A DNA stretch of 64,000 nucleotides from Parelaphostrongylus tenuis (lineage: Eukaryota; Nematoda; Chromadorea; Rhabditida; Metastrongylidae): contig JAHQIW010007038.1 in NCBI GenBank assembly GCA_019055375.1, positions 124,001 through 188,000 on the forward strand, read 5' to 3'. A program made the translations under genes and the position numbers. The stretch's first letter is position 1; the number at the start of each line of letters is the position of its first letter. The notes beneath the pieces are model-generated. The model did no database searches. It was not told the origin of the DNA and saw nothing but the letters and a program-made list of their open reading frames with translations. Below, piece after piece: positions 24,676 to 40,100 of the stretch.

Positions 24676-27600
24676 GTAAGTGTCATTCTACTTTTCCAAG
24701 AAAAACTTCTATCTTTCCCTGATCTTTCTAAAGACTTTTTTCAACCAAGAATGATATTTTGTGTGAAAAAGCGCGCGCTTTGACTAGCTGCTTTATCTAG
24801 AGTGTTGCAATTATTTTGCACGCTGTGCACTGTACTCAATGCATATTCAATGTCGTCTATTGATTATGCTCCTTGTAAGAAAACATGAAAGACAAGCTTC
24901 AGAAAGTTGGAATTCATCATTGTAGAACAAAGAAACCTACATCTTGGTGGCAAAGATCTGCATATTTTAACGCATAATATTTCATCTAGTACTAGCGTCG
25001 TCTGCACTGGCGCACCTCAATTTTTGCTGTGTTCAGTGTGACAGCTGCAGTTGTCACACCGTCCACTCCGGCAGTTTTTACGCAGTCCGCCCCCTTCTAT
25101 CGTGGTAACAATCTACGAACGGGTTTTTCTCTAAGTTTTAGAGAAAAAAATCTCTGCGCTTCTCTTATCCTATGTATTCTCCATTTTCTTCTCTATGCCA
25201 CCTCGTATGGTGCATACACAACTTTAGTGTATGGAGGAAAAGACATTCGTCCACTTTCCAATCATACCATTGCCAGCTTTTATTGAAGCTAAGTTATGCA
25301 AAGTATATTATGATGTTTATCTTGCGGTCTGAATATCCACTCATTCAAAATATCGAAAAGTCATCGTAGCGAGTGAGAATCGAAAAAAAACTTCGAAACG
25401 CTGTGAAAAATGATGTTGCACATTATATGGGATGACACAACATAGAAGCACAAACATTTATGTGCTTCACCACTTGCCACATTTTCTATGGCGCACACTT
25501 TTTTTCAGCAGCGATTAGCTTTCGCCGAAAATTAGAAATCAAGCGATAATTTACTATTGGGATATTCCTCTCTTGTGGACGGCGCCTATCCCAGCATTTG
25601 TGTTGGATAAGCTATCGATTAATTACAAGAAGCTTAGGGAAAAGCATCTTTCTATCAGAATAAACCACCAGAATGCATTTAGAATTTGCAGGAGCCATAC
25701 TAACCACGCTTGCAACACCACAGAAGAGTCATAGGTCAATAAATCGGCGTTTATAACCATGGCTGAACTCATGTGCTGCTAATTTTATTACGTTTGTAAC
25801 CTACGGGTTGTTGTAAATACATGTGCTCTCTATATTAATCGCACCTTTTTCGTCAAACAAGAACATCATGGTTCATGGTGAACTTTTTCGAGACTGGCCT
25901 CAGTATAAGTCCTTTCAAATTATAACGATGAAAATTGCGAAATAGAAAGATGATTGAGAAAATGAGATTTCATCCAGCTGAACACAAGTGATATTCTCCC
26001 ATATTATCGTTGATATTAGCAAAAACTGCTGTTTCGATGAAGAATTAGATCTGTTTGGATTATGAAGGTACTAAGCCGACAAGATTGCATCCAACTTGGT
26101 CCTTCAATAATCTGTCAGAGGTTAAAATTTTTCCTGAAACGTCAGCCGTGGTGAATAAAGGGTATAATAACAACTTCGTGAGCGTTTGATAGGAACGGTT
26201 AGTTACTGACCAGAGCTGAAAATAGTGTTAGAAGTTACTAAAATCTTGCTCTCATTATTTTTATGACTGGGTAAATTTTCAATTTCAATGGCACTTTCTT
26301 AAAAAATACTTATACCTCGTAAAGTGGGAGATCAAAGCCTCTACTGCACGTCTTCTAAGTCTTCAATTTCTTATTCACCCTAATAATTTAGAAGAATTCT
26401 TGCCATACATAGAAAAACCAGTTCGTATTGAATTTCTTAGATGAGAGCTGTGAATCATGGAAGACTATGAAGCGAAAAAAAAAAGATTATTTAGAATCGC
26501 ATGACTTGAATATTCAAGTTATTTGATTTATTTTCAGGTAAATTACACCTTAAAGATGATAGAAAAGAGAGATTATGGAAAATTTTGTTAATTCCTCAAA
26601 TTCTTAGAATAGTGAGATTGATTATTTCAGAAAAAGTATGTCAAGATGAATCTCAACTGAAGCACAACAAAGGTACGAATTTCGTCAGATATATACTGAG
26701 GATTAGCGACCGATTTATGGGACTTCTTTTATAGGTCTACCATTCGACCTGGAACTCGGTTTTTTGAGTCGATGGCGACGTAAAGACAAAGTTCGACCTA
26801 GCAGAACGGACATCACCGAGGCCAGAAACGTGCTTTGTTTTAGAATACAATGATATAGAGAAGTTCAACCCGATGATGATCAAAGTCACAAATCGAAGAC
26901 ATCAAATACTGCTTCCGTTCATTTATTGAAAACTAGGTTTTCAATGAATAAACAAGCAAAAATACGGGAAAAATACGGAAAATGTGCTCAGTACGTTTGT
27001 GAAGTCATCACCCAAGCCGAATTTATCCTTGAACAGTGTCCTTCAATGTGCATCGAGGTCTTTCTTTCTCAAATGCTATCTTCATGTGACTACAGTATCT
27101 GTTTGGTAACCAGTAATTAATAAAGGTGCGGAAAACTAGTTTCTTGACATCGTCGTTCAATTATTGGGTCGACTTTTTTGCTTTGTTCAGGATACGATAA
27201 TTTTAGATCAATGAAGCCTACCTCAACAGATGAAGTTCTATATGAATAAATTGGCTCGTGTATCAAAATCTGTACATGCAGTTCGGAACGTCCAAAATAC
27301 GCTTGATCTCTGTACAGCTCACTTGTCTTGAATATGTTCAGCCCATGAAATAGTGTACCAATTAGAAAATAGATTCATGTCTTATTAAGAGGAAAACGGG
27401 GCGCCGTGGCCGATTAGTTATGATGCTTGTCTTGACTCGCGTGGGAGCTGAGCTCCACCAACACTCTTCGGCAGTCAACAAGGAGACCTTATGGAACGCC
27501 ACAACTAGGCATCCTCAAGATTGCAAGGCGACATGCTCAATTAGTTTTTTAAGTCACTCAAGAAGAACGTGAAAAACGAATCGAATACTAGAAGTACTGG

Positions 27601-30600
27601 GATTCGCACAATAAAAATTGCAATGGTGGATCATGTGAATAAAATAAATAACAGTAGGGTGAAAACGGTATTGTTTTCTGCACGACCCGTCATCACAAGT
27701 CACTGTGCGGATTTCGACACTCTTGACAGACGATTCATTTCTCGCCTTTATTCTCCACAACTCTTCAGACATTTCACGTGTTGCTTCACCTGCTGCTTGA
27801 GGACTTTATTTTTTCATAAATTACTGGAAAGCCTGAGCTAAAGCTTCATCGATTGATTTGTAAGGGTGTGTGTGTGTCGAATAAGGGCCTTGCTTCCTGA
27901 AAGCCTGCATCACCAGCCATTCGGCCATAGTCCGTCCAAAGAATCATTATTTCAAGGAGTTAAGACACTGGCAAAATTGAAAAGTTTCGAAACTTCAATT
28001 GACAACATTTCATTTTTAGGCTGTTGGTACATCGTTCGTAGAACATCATTTAACAATCGAGCAGTTGAAGGATTTATATCAGGATTCCTATATTGATCAT
28101 GAATTTCCTGAACACAGTGACGGTTTATCTACAGAAGAAGCTAGGTGAGTAGTTGCAAAAACAGAGAAGTTTCAAGAGAATCACATCTCTTATCAGTAGA
28201 ATTGACCTCATAATCGACTCGTCTCACTTCCTGAGGCGGACTTATTTGAACATAATGGATGGTGGTCATCTATGAAGTCTCGAAATCACTTCATATTTCA
28301 TTTCGTTACTGAAGAACACTGCAGATGTTTTTTTCCTGTTCATTTTAGGAGACTACCATTTTCTCTTACAACAATTCTTCTTCGGACCTATTTTTGAAAT
28401 CTCGTTGTGAAAGTCATATTATTTTTAACTCCCGCAAAAGTAGTGTAATTATTGGAGTATAAACTGGGTAGAGTCGTATAAACTTGTAATGAGTAAGCAG
28501 ATGAATAGATACACTACATTAAGTTATCGAGGTCTTTATTTTCAAAAAAAAAATCTCTTTTCATATTTTCTGTGCAACCATTCTTGTATTTGGAATATAT
28601 AACAATTTCTTCATACGTACTCCAATCATTTTTGCATATTTTATAATAAGAATGATGACTTCAAAATAGCGGACTGGAACGAAACATTTTATATATGAGT
28701 ATTTTTGCCCTCATAAAATACTGCTATGGTTGATTCTTCCCGTAGATTTCATTTGTAGAGGTCTCGAAATCACTTCGTGGTATTCTATTTCGCAATCATA
28801 GAGATTCCACCAATATCGTTTTCCACTTTTTTTTTTCAGGAACTTCTATTTTCTCTAACAATCGTTCTTTTCCGGACGTATTTTTTGAATCTCATTCCGA
28901 AATTCCTACTATTTTTAGTTGCCAATTGTCATTGTCAACGAATTTATCTCAGTTTTTCTCCTTTCTTTCAATTCGAAGCATAAAACATTTGTAATATTTC
29001 AAATTATTGATTTTCTTCGTATCGTTCTTTTTCTGTTTCCGACAGTCCTCATGAATCTCTCAGTTCAGAAAATTATTATTCGCTTCATCTGCTGGCAATT
29101 TGCAAGCATCTGCCATCAATATAACCAAACCAATTCATGTTCACTCTTTGGTCCCAATAATCGGTTATTTCCAAAAGAAAGCATTGTTTTGACACTCTAG
29201 ATTGATACACAGATCCTTGTATATGGTTGGTATTTCCTTGTTGGACAGATCTAAGGTTGTTAATAAGATACGGTAGATACGAAGGAGTAATATCGAGTCA
29301 ATACACACTATCAATAACAACTTTGGATCTATTCAAATATGGAAACTTAGCTCTTTAGCTGGCACGAGGTTGGTAGACAACGTTGGTGTGCAGTTGTCTT
29401 TGGAACTTCTTGACAAAAATGGCACGAAATTAGTCAATGCTTGCTGAGGTAGAGAGATAGTCGGCCCTGGAAATTACAAAGTGCGAGGAAAGTTCTGATA
29501 TTTTTTTCGCATTTTTCATAGCTTAAACATTACTGCGTAATTAAATAAATTCATTTAACTGAAGGAATATTTACGTTTACCAGATCAGTAAATATGATGA
29601 TAAACAAAAAAGTTCATAACGAATTCTCAAAATTGTCTCCTTTGACTCCTTTGACCTCTTTATATCTGCAAAAATTGGAGGCGAATGCATGGCACATCCC
29701 TTAGGGATTGATCAACGCTGAGAGAACTATCTTTATCATTATCCTTTATATCTGCAGAGCCGCTTGAGAAAATTTCCGACGATGCTCGCACAAGTTTCCA
29801 CCATAGTTTAGTCCTAAGCGCGAGTCAATGCCGTTTTGAGGGCGTCTACGGTGGTGCAGCGAATAGCCCGAGACTTTTCTCTCCAGTATCGGTCACACGT
29901 AGTAATCAATGGGGTTGAGATCCGGTAAATTTGACGGCCAAATGTCCTTGCTCCAAATGATTCCGACGAATGAGCACTAGCTATCAAACAAATCATTCAA
30001 TGGGTCTTTAAAAGCCGTTTTCTTTTCATCTTTTTGTCCAAAAACTGAACGCAACCGATCTTCTAACTGCGCTTTTTCGGCTTATTTTTGACAATGTTTT
30101 GGGCACTCCACTCGCTGATCTCGGACTTTCCGAGCCATTTTGCGTATCGAACACTCCGAAATCCATTGAACTTGGAAACGGACTTTCTGAATGATTTTTT
30201 CGGAGTAGACGAGTGGTTGGACGACTCTTTCCAGGACGGTCTTTTCTCCCAGTCTCTTTGACGGCTGTTTCGCGGCTCACAGACACTTGCTGGTTTGAAA
30301 CCAGCTATTTCAACAATGTCTGCTGTTTTCATTCCCAACTTGCGCAGCTCAACTACTGCGATGCCTTCATTTTTATGATCAATAACTTAAGCATAACTGA
30401 AAATAGACATATCATTCGTTTCGAGTACTTTCTGAAGGCCACAGCTCAAATTTCAATATGCCACAAAATCATTTTTGAGCCCACATGATTGTGGTCATTT
30501 TTCTAACAGACCACACGACATACGTAGCTCAAAAGTGATTTAGTGGTATATTGAAATCTGAGCTGTAGTCTCAAGAAAACACTCGGAACAAAGATATGAT

Positions 30601-31107
30601 ATATTGAATATACTAGCCCCAAGCAATCGAGTCTACAACACTCTGTGTTCGGTGATAATTTCACTGGACATAGGGTGTAAAACGTTCGTTGTCGCTAACT
30701 ATTAGTGTGGGGAAGCGGTACCCACAGAGATTAGCAAAAGACGGAAAGGGTAATTGCCCGACTGACGAGAATGCAAAGTCGAAACACGTGTATCGCGCTT
30801 TATAAGTCAGCCCTTTTCTAACAGACTACACGACATTCGTGGCTCAAAAATGATTTTGTGGGATATTGAAGAATGACCAATAAGTAAGGCACATTTTGCA
30901 ACAAAATTAAACAAAGAACTCAATAAAATTATCAGAATCAAAAAAGAAAACACTTTGTTAATGCCAAAATTAATAAAAATACAAAATTATCAGGACTTTT
31001 CTCGCACACTGTATACTTGGCTGGTTGTGAAATGTTATATGGGCTTCGTTATGGTAACGCTCAGTGGATTGCTGGTTCAAGTTGATGATTGATGAAGTAT
31101 ATATATA

Positions 31108-31148
<41 letters not shown>

Positions 31149-34100
31149 TATGCATACTTATAGAAAATATATAAAGTATAGTATAGCGTGTATATATGCG
31201 TGTATGCATCTACATATATATATACATATATATATATCATATATATATACATATGTATATATCTATATCTGGGTCTCAGTAGAAGAAAGTAGATCCACTG
31301 CAGGTCACAGTTATATCAAGTACATTTTCAAGGTTCAAGGATGAAGGATTTCAGGAATTACTCGAGAGATAGTTCAAGTTTATTTGATTTTTTGAAGCAA
31401 GGCTCCTGATTCAGACTCAAGGTGACTACTAAGGTCGGAAAAGCGATCGCTTATGTGGTACTGAGGATATGATGAGCCAAAAAAGATCACGTATACGTAC
31501 TCTACCATACCGCTGACCAGTAGCAAATCACGTCCTCTAAACGCACTTCTTTATGCACCAAAATCACTATTTATCTAGTGACCACTATTGAGTATAGGCA
31601 CAGCGAACTGACTCCTTGAGATCATCACACTGAGGTTATTTTTTCTTTGTTTTAATGGTAGAAAAGAAATAAGTTGTAATTCGGGAAAAGGCAGGTTTGA
31701 GAGCAGAATTTTGAGCCAGGAAATTGGCGCACGCACCGAAATCAATGCACATGATGGTGAAAAGTTGAGATCCTCTGGTCTGGAGTCCTTCTAATCACAG
31801 ATAGTAATATTTGAGCTTCAAAGAAATGCAACGTCGGCGCGAATTAACCATAAAACTGGGAAAGATATCTGAGACATCTGCATGCCACATCATGTAAAAA
31901 CGTCTCATTTGGAAGAATTGCGCAGCTTACACCAAGCCTATTTTTGGATTTTTGTATCCACTCTTTCGGACAATAAAATTGATCTTATATAGTGATCAAA
32001 AATGAAATGTTAGCCAATTCCCATCAAATTACCGCTCATTTAACCCGTTCAAGAAAGGATCTTTATATTCTTGAGTGCAGAATAAAGTTTTAAGAATCGA
32101 GGTCCTCCACAGAGCAGCTATTTCTAATAAGCGATTATCTGATTAGAAAATGTGTTTGAAAACAGGTATATGCTCCAAAAGAAATCATCAAGAACAAACG
32201 GCCTCTATAGAGATCATATAACGGTTCAGTGGCTTCTAACAAAGAGCTTCTTTAAAGGTCATATTATCGCGCAACTAACATATTCCGGATCACTTAGACA
32301 TTATAGACTCATGCAGCGATCAATCGCCCTCTAAAAGGCCCTCTAATCGCTCTATTATTGTCCTCTTTTCTTATCCCGCAATTTTTTCTCTTCTTTTTCT
32401 TTTGGGAAAGGAACAATGGAACGATAATCTTACGAGGCTCAATGAACCCCGTTTTTCCAGTCCCACATTTAAAATACACTTACGTGAGCGCTCATGAAAG
32501 CTGTGCTGCGATATAGGTTGGAGAAAAAGTTCTGAGAAAGTGCTTGGAATACATTTATTTATGCACCTGTTACCGAACAAAGACAAATTCAATAGTCAAA
32601 GTACTCACCTTCAACTTCAAGCACTTCCTGCCACTTCTGCAAATGATCGATTCCACGAGCATAAAATTGACTGATTGATTGATGCGTCCACTTGCCACGC
32701 ATTTGAACCCAACAGCCATTCGTGCATCATAAACAACCTAATTTGCTCCCTTGTTAACTCCATCTTGAAATATGTTGATAAATTACGTACCAATCAACAC
32801 GGGAGAAGACGGGCTTTCAAATGAGCCCATAAACCCAAAAAATGGCCTATACCCAAAAAAGTTACGAGCATTTTCTCAAAACTTTTTCCCAACTCATTAA
32901 ATGCCTTCTTCAAATGGGGCGGAATGAGTTGACAATCGTTATTTGTGTATGACGCATAGTTGTTCATATGTATTAGATCATTTTTTTCTGTTCAAAGGCG
33001 AGATCATCTATTACCAGCTCTTCGTGAGCTTTGCATTACGGTTAAACTTCGCATTTCATTATGTCTACCACATTTTCTGGTAAAGCACTTTATTGAAGCA
33101 TTTAAAAAAACGTGAATGGATTGCAATACCAAGTGGGACGTAGGACTAATACAAATCCGTTACTTTTCCGTTTGGTAGCACTGGATCGAAAATCGATCCT
33201 ATTCGCTGGATAGAAACTTCCATAAGAGTGTTCCTGACCGTTCGAAGGCTTAAACCTCTGGCTAGAGTTGTATTTGGTCGTTTTTGGAAAAAGTTTCCTT
33301 GTAAGGCTCCAGCGAAAGGAAAACATTTGTTTGACACGCATATATTTCTGGCAAGACAGAGCTCATTTTTGGACTTTCTGTAACCATTTCGATACCGTAT
33401 AATTTACCGATTCCAACGCTGTACTAATTTCTGGAAAGATCATATCTTTGCGGTGTAGCATGGAAAATTAAATTGATTCACATAGGGAGCACGTGTATTC
33501 CAGCTAATCTATGGGGTGGCAGGCGGGGCGGATGTGGCGATACCAATACGGCAGTCAATCGATTGTCTCTTTGGCGATCACATGGAAGTGCGATTTTTGT
33601 TACTCAGTTAGGAATTATTTCCTCGCTTCGAATGAAATTCAGATGAACATTTGAATCCGAGACAGAGATTTTCTCTATACGATGGTCGTCTTTTCGAGCT
33701 TTAAACGAAGTAATAGTAGATTTGATCTGTCAATGTGAAGCATATTTTTATTTTGCATTTCATAGCGTTATAAATGAGTGTTTTCATATAACGGTCATTT
33801 ATGGCTTGAGTCCGAGATTTAAAGCTTTCGAATGACTGAAACACTCCTACAAAAAGTTCTTGTCTAGCGAAAGGGATCGGTTTCTGATCGCGTGCTGCCT
33901 AACGGAAAAGAACCCACATACGTTTTTGCTAAGGCTCATCACAACCATTCAGTTGCCTAAACCATTCTGCCATAAGCTTGCGCAGTCAAACCGAATTAGA
34001 ATATCTAAGGCATATCGCGTCTTTTCATTCAGGAGTTTCTTATCCTATTATTGAAAAAGCTATTGAAGTGGAAAGGAAATTCCCGAACTTTTCTGTTTTT

Positions 34101-37100
34101 GTGTAATTTTATCCGTCTTTTAACATGTAAAAAAAGTCTTAAACAAGGTATTTTCCTTCAACTTCAATCACTAACTTCCACTTCTCGAGCATTTCTAAAA
34201 TTCCGCAGCGACAAAACTCGGTGTCTCTCGAAATCAGAGAATTCTTCAAGTACTTTACTCACCTCATCATGTTTCGGAAGCATTTTCTTTCAAGAAGTAT
34301 TGCAACGATCGGGAGAGTTGAAAATCACTAGGGTCAAAGTTCGGAGAGTAAGGCGGGTGGTCGATATGATCTCAACTAAGTTCTTCAATCTTTGCGTCAG
34401 TCAATCTTTAACGATCAGGCTTGCATTGTTGTTCCATAGAAAACAATTTGAGCTCATCGCGGACGATTCAAACGTCGATTCGACTCATTACCATTGACAA
34501 CAATAGACTTCCAGATTGGCTGTCTGTCCTTAAATCCAGCAAACCCCAGTACTCAACGCCGCGGGCTGACCAGAAAACGCAACCATTGTTTTTTGTGACG
34601 AAAAAATCTTTGGTGTCGCACTTGTCTTCATCACCGAGTGTAACGTCATTCGTGGTGAAAGTCCGAATTCTTGAAGCTGATCCATTTTTCATCTCTGTAA
34701 TCAAACAATTGGATAAGAACAGAATCTTATTCTGACGACTTCAACAAAGTTTGTGCTGCATTCATCCCTTTTCGTTTCTGCGTTTCAGTCAACTCAGCAA
34801 CACTTGAGCCCAGACGATACTCGTGTGAGCATCAATAACCGTTACTGTTCTCGAGACAGTTCATCTTGAAACAAATGTTAAGTGTTATGTTTGAAATAAC
34901 CGCAAAAGGCTGCTCTAATTGATAGTGAAAGCAAAAACTCAATGCCTTGAAAAATAACCAACAAGAACGAAAAAGTCTGGAAAATTTCTTGTTCAACTGG
35001 ACAAGACTGGAAGTGTTTTTATAGTGGAGACTTGTTACAAATTTGAGTGATTTAGGAAACGTCTACAAGATGGCGGTTACAATGTGTTGCCTCCACCGAA
35101 GGAGGAAAGTATTTTTCGATCGTTCATAAAGCAGTTCCATTTCAAATTCTGGCTTTTATTAACGGGTTGGTTTCTCTTCAACAACGACTAAATTCATGCA
35201 TAGTTTTTTCTTTCTATTTCAAAACCAAACTTTCCGTTAACAATTTCATAAGCTACTCTGATGATTTGCTCTATCTGAGCACGACAAGCCTCTCATCCAT
35301 TCGGCATCGAGAATGCTAAGAGACTTGATTGGACCCACATCAAATTTCCACTTCGACGCGAAAGCTCTCGAGTCCGTAAATCTCAGACATAAAAAAAACG
35401 ATTCGACCGGCATTCATCGACATTCTAAACGAAGGCGAAGACTTCCCAACAGCAGCCGTACCCTAACAGGAGATGTCCGGAAACCTTGGTGGATGATGAA
35501 TGCACGGAATTGAATCGGATGCAGGACGTAGCGGAATTGAGGCAATAGCTTTGGCGACAAAAGATGTAGAATAAGAAGTCCTTTTGACATAGAGTTTAAC
35601 AATAACAAATAGAGTTAAAAAGAGAATCTGTGATGAAAATTTTGATAGGTATGGCGATAGCCATAAATCTATGTGCAGGTGTTATGTTTAGGTGCTGCCT
35701 TTTTATCGATAGCTGCCTACTTTGTACATTATGCGAATGGAGTCAATGAACCGTTGAATCTCTACTGTGCATTTATTCTCCTGTTGGTGGTGCTGTTCAT
35801 GTGTATGCTTTCTTTATGGCAGGAGAATAAGGCAAGAAAGGTAGAGTATTTATCTCGATACTCTTAATCGAGCCTTTTTTACACGGTTCGATATCACAAT
35901 TTACTGCTCAAATCCTAGCAATTCTGGCATTTAATTCGCATCCTCGCATTCATCCTCCACAAAGGTCTTTGAATATTTCACACATTCCTTTGACTGCTGC
36001 TAGAGTATTTCGTGTTCTTTATGAACATCATGGAATGCTTGTCGCGTTTTCTTGCAACCAGGGATGTAGCGCAGTTATTAGGCGTTTGCTGACTGACTGC
36101 AAGAGAGCATCGAGGAAGCTGTGGTTGAGTGGATAGTGACGCACGATATCAAGAAGAAAGGTGCTCGTATTGGTCAACACCCTCCACACATCTCTTGCGG
36201 TTTTTTGGCATCGTTCTAACTTGGCCATTTTCAAAAGTGTAGGGCGATTTGAGTGTATATAATGACAATCAAGATGACGACGAATTTCTCAAGCAGCAGT
36301 TGAGAGAACGCGGAAAAAATTTCTAAGAGAACTGAGTGATAAGAAGAAATTCAACCTCAGACAGCAGTTGAACCCGCTTTTCATCCATATCGGGGATGCA
36401 CCACCGAGGCCACCGCTTACCGCTCAATGTCTTTCTATCGTAGCTATCAGCCACTAACTATCAACAGGTTTGGTCGAATAAGCAATATCGCTCTATAAAC
36501 CCACTTAACTGACAGCACTGTATTTATATAATTCCGAGATTTCTTATGTTTTTACTGCTTTTTCGCAGTGTTATGGAAATGTTGGAAACGTTCGAAGATC
36601 TTCGGGAGTGTGAATACGAGGAAAGTAATCGAATGCCAAACGTAATGAAAAGCGCCTAATAATGTGATGACGAATACGGTCTTTACATGAATTCATCCAT
36701 CTTGATTACGGCACTTCCACGTATACGGCAGAATTAGATCCAGATTCGTTAGGATACGGTGATGCTGCCTTGTAATCTCCCAACATTTCTGGATCCGTTT
36801 GAAGTGTATATTGTATCCATCAACCTCTATGGTGGCAAGATAAAGTAGCACTAATTCGACAGAATATGTTTTAGGTGATAAAAAACTTCTCAAGGCTTCT
36901 GCCATCAAAGGCGATAGTTATTCGAGACTGTGAGGAAAAAGAAATCAACATCGAAGACATTGTCGTTGGAGATTTGGTTATCATTAGGTTTGTCGATTTG
37001 TTTGGTTTGTCGCATGATTTCTACATGAATTGATACGTATGAATGAAATAGTCGATGAAAATCATTCATGACACATTTTCTTCTTTGCATCACATAGCCC

Positions 37101-40100
37101 ACTGCTTTTCCACATTGCAGTTGTTTTTTCTGTTTTCTGACCTGATAAAGAAATGATCGCTATTTGAAACCTTCATAAAATTTTTGAAGTAACGTTTAAT
37201 TTTCTTGTGCCACCACACTTGGCCATATGTTGCTATACAAAGTTGCAAGAACCAAGCAACTAAGACCGCGAACTTTGCCTTGGTCTCATGGAGCCTTTTC
37301 TACTCAGCTATCTCGTATCCGAAGCAACTCGGCAACTCTCTGGAAATCTCTGCAATAAACCAGATACTGGCGATTATTGTGAAGAAAACTTCACATTCAG
37401 GGCCACAGAACAGGCCATCTATCTATGCAATTTTTATCTCGTTAACATGAAAATTGGGATCCTAATCCTATTTGTTTTCATCAACAAAATTGCCTCGGAG
37501 TTGAATACCTTAAGTCGTTGTTCAACGATGGCAAAGAGGGCCCTTGACGTCAATTCTTCCCTGAGGGTGCGCTCCATCCAACTTCATCATAAATAGCTAG
37601 AGGTGATTGAATGCATATCTGGCCTTTATACTAGCTCACAATGGCCTACTGATGTATCAAGTCAATTCTACTAGCCTCCCACACAACTGTGGCACTGGTT
37701 CATCGACGCCGGAAGGATTGAGGCTTTGGTGAGCCCTGAGCGCTGGTTCGAAACATCGACCACGTGTGCGTCGCGCCTTCGACCACTGCTCCATCCGTGC
37801 CACGCACTAACATTGTTGTCAGTTCACCAAGCTTACTGATGTGGTATAAGTTGAATGTTGCTGGACAGCAATTTTTCTTAAATCAGATTCAAGTTTATTA
37901 AAATTTTAGTCTATCTCTGTGAATTATATGAGACAAAGGAAGCTTTTTGATCTAAGCATCCTATAATGTCGATCGCCTCTATGCAGACTGTCGAATCTTT
38001 ATTGACAATGTTTTTAGAAAAAAAAATTCCCCTTCCTACTCAATTCTTATAGATTCGGGATTCAAAAAAAGCTTTGTTTCGAAAGGTAACGAATGACATA
38101 TGCAAGTAGGAATAGTCTTAAAATCTCTAAGCATGTTACATTGTGCAAGGAAAATACAGCGAACTTTGGTTATTTTGAATTTCTTCATCAAGAAACGCTC
38201 CATTCGATCCACAGAGATTTCAATTGTAGATCGGGTTATCGAATACCAGCTGATATTCGAATTCTACAGACGAACTGTCTCACGATCGCTGCGTCCGAAG
38301 TGACAGGTGACTTGCTGACTTTTTTGCCTGTTACCTTATAATTCAAGCGTAAGACATAATGTTACTCGGGGTGCTATACGATGATCTTTTATACATTTAT
38401 GTAATATGTTTTAACAGGTGTCTGAGTAGCTCACTAGTAGAGATGTTAATCGATACATTCGACTCCTCTCCATTTCAATCGAACCTCGCATTTCCCATCC
38501 GGCCTCTCCACGGTGTTGAGAAATTGGCCCTATGTTTTATCAAGAAACGTTCATCTGATCCACAGAGGTTGGTGACAGCCTGAAGAGAAGACCTGGAATT
38601 CCTCTAGTAAGGCTATTCTGAGGAAATTTTTCTCGATCAGGATTCAGTGGCAATCGTAAATAAGGCGAAGTCCTAGAGTGGTGAAGCATACACATTCAAT
38701 TCTGAAGAGCGCCGCGGATATTGGATGGGCAGAAACGGAGTTGTTTTGAATAAGCAGAAGAGGAAACACATGTAAATTAAAGCAAATTGAAAGTAAAGCT
38801 AAGGTAAAAAATGAAAACAGTTTATAAATAAATCAATCATGTTCGAATACATATTTTTACCTATAAATATAAATAAGTGATGCATGTTTATTATAATATA
38901 TATATAAAATATAATATATAATATATATGTATGATAATTACATATAAAAATAAAATGAATGTTATCTACAACATGATTTGACAGCAGCTTTTACTGTATT
39001 AGTCATTATTCATTACCCTCCAAAAAAGTCTGGAATCACTTTTCAGAGCATTTAGAAGCTGAATTTTTGTCGAACCCGAAGTACAGAATGAAGCGCCCCA
39101 GTGAATAGTTGCGTGACACTTCTAATCTCTGCGCTACATGCATTTTTTAAATTTTTTCAGTTATTCAATTGGGTTTTGCCACTGAAGTTTTCAATAAATA
39201 TCCGTAATACAAAGGCGAGTTTACAAATTAAGCGCTGTCTTGAGCAATAGCTAAACTACCACGTATATTGATCAACGCTTTCACGCTTAACTTCAATAGT
39301 GCAAATCCTCCTCATATAACTAAATCATATCCTTCTGACAGAAAAGAAAATTAAGAATAACGGTCTGATATCAGGACAGATGGCTCCGGTTGAATGTACA
39401 GCAGAAGCAGCCGCCTCGTATGTGTCGGTATTCGACTCCAGGAATGTAGCCTTCAAGGGCTCATACTGTACAGAAGGCGACGGCCTAGGTATTGTGATCC
39501 GTACGGGAAAATTCACGGTAAGCAATCTTTTCCTGAAGTTTTTCTAATGTTACATCTGTTCACTATCAAAGTAGCGCTCTTTGCCGGCTAAATACTATAC
39601 AGAACATCCGATTAAATACAGTGAAAGTAAAGTATGCTAAATATTGTTATTTGATAAGATTCGTTTGCTTTTTTGTGGCCTATGCTTTAGACTTAGTGAT
39701 ATAATATTACTAAAATTTTGGTGACTGCCCCGGTAAAGCTTTCACCTTAGGTCTCTTGCGCCAATGTCTTTCACCTGAGCAGTCATCGATGAATTTAGTC
39801 TGTAGGTACTTGGTGGAATTGCAAATCTGCACACACATTTGCCGCCGGTGAAAACAAAACTGCAGAGAGAGCTTCGTATTATTTCAAAATTCATATCGAT
39901 ATTGGCAATCTGTATGGCAACAGCAATGTTCTTCATCGGATGTATTGTCGCCAAGTAAGTGAATTCTTATAGCTGTATGAAAGGCTGTAGCAGATGAGGA
40001 TGATTGGAAAAGATGAGATTATAAGAACAATATTCCTAAATGGTTTGCCCTCTCATTATGGCTGGGAAGTGTTCCTGGATGTCGGACAGTACAGCTGGGG

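Larger units (their letters stand above)
28145..35055 (+). other. intron 4 of the ATPase gene (6.9 kb), transposon-rich
   Basis: Contains a diverged direct duplication (28275-28435 and 28755-28920; CTCGAAATCACTTC, CTTCGGACC/TCCGGACGT), three mariner remnants on the - strand, a foldback-family fragment at 30420-30870 and a TA-rich microsatellite at 31098-31265. Confidence 0.6.

Noticed and set aside
31061..31344. Tyr/Ile-rich frames on both strands
   Set aside because: Artefacts of the TA microsatellite.
35679..35691. Start of exon 6 at GTGCAG (35678)
   Set aside because: It cannot join exon 5 in frame; the acceptor 13 bases later can, and it gives a better M1 alignment.
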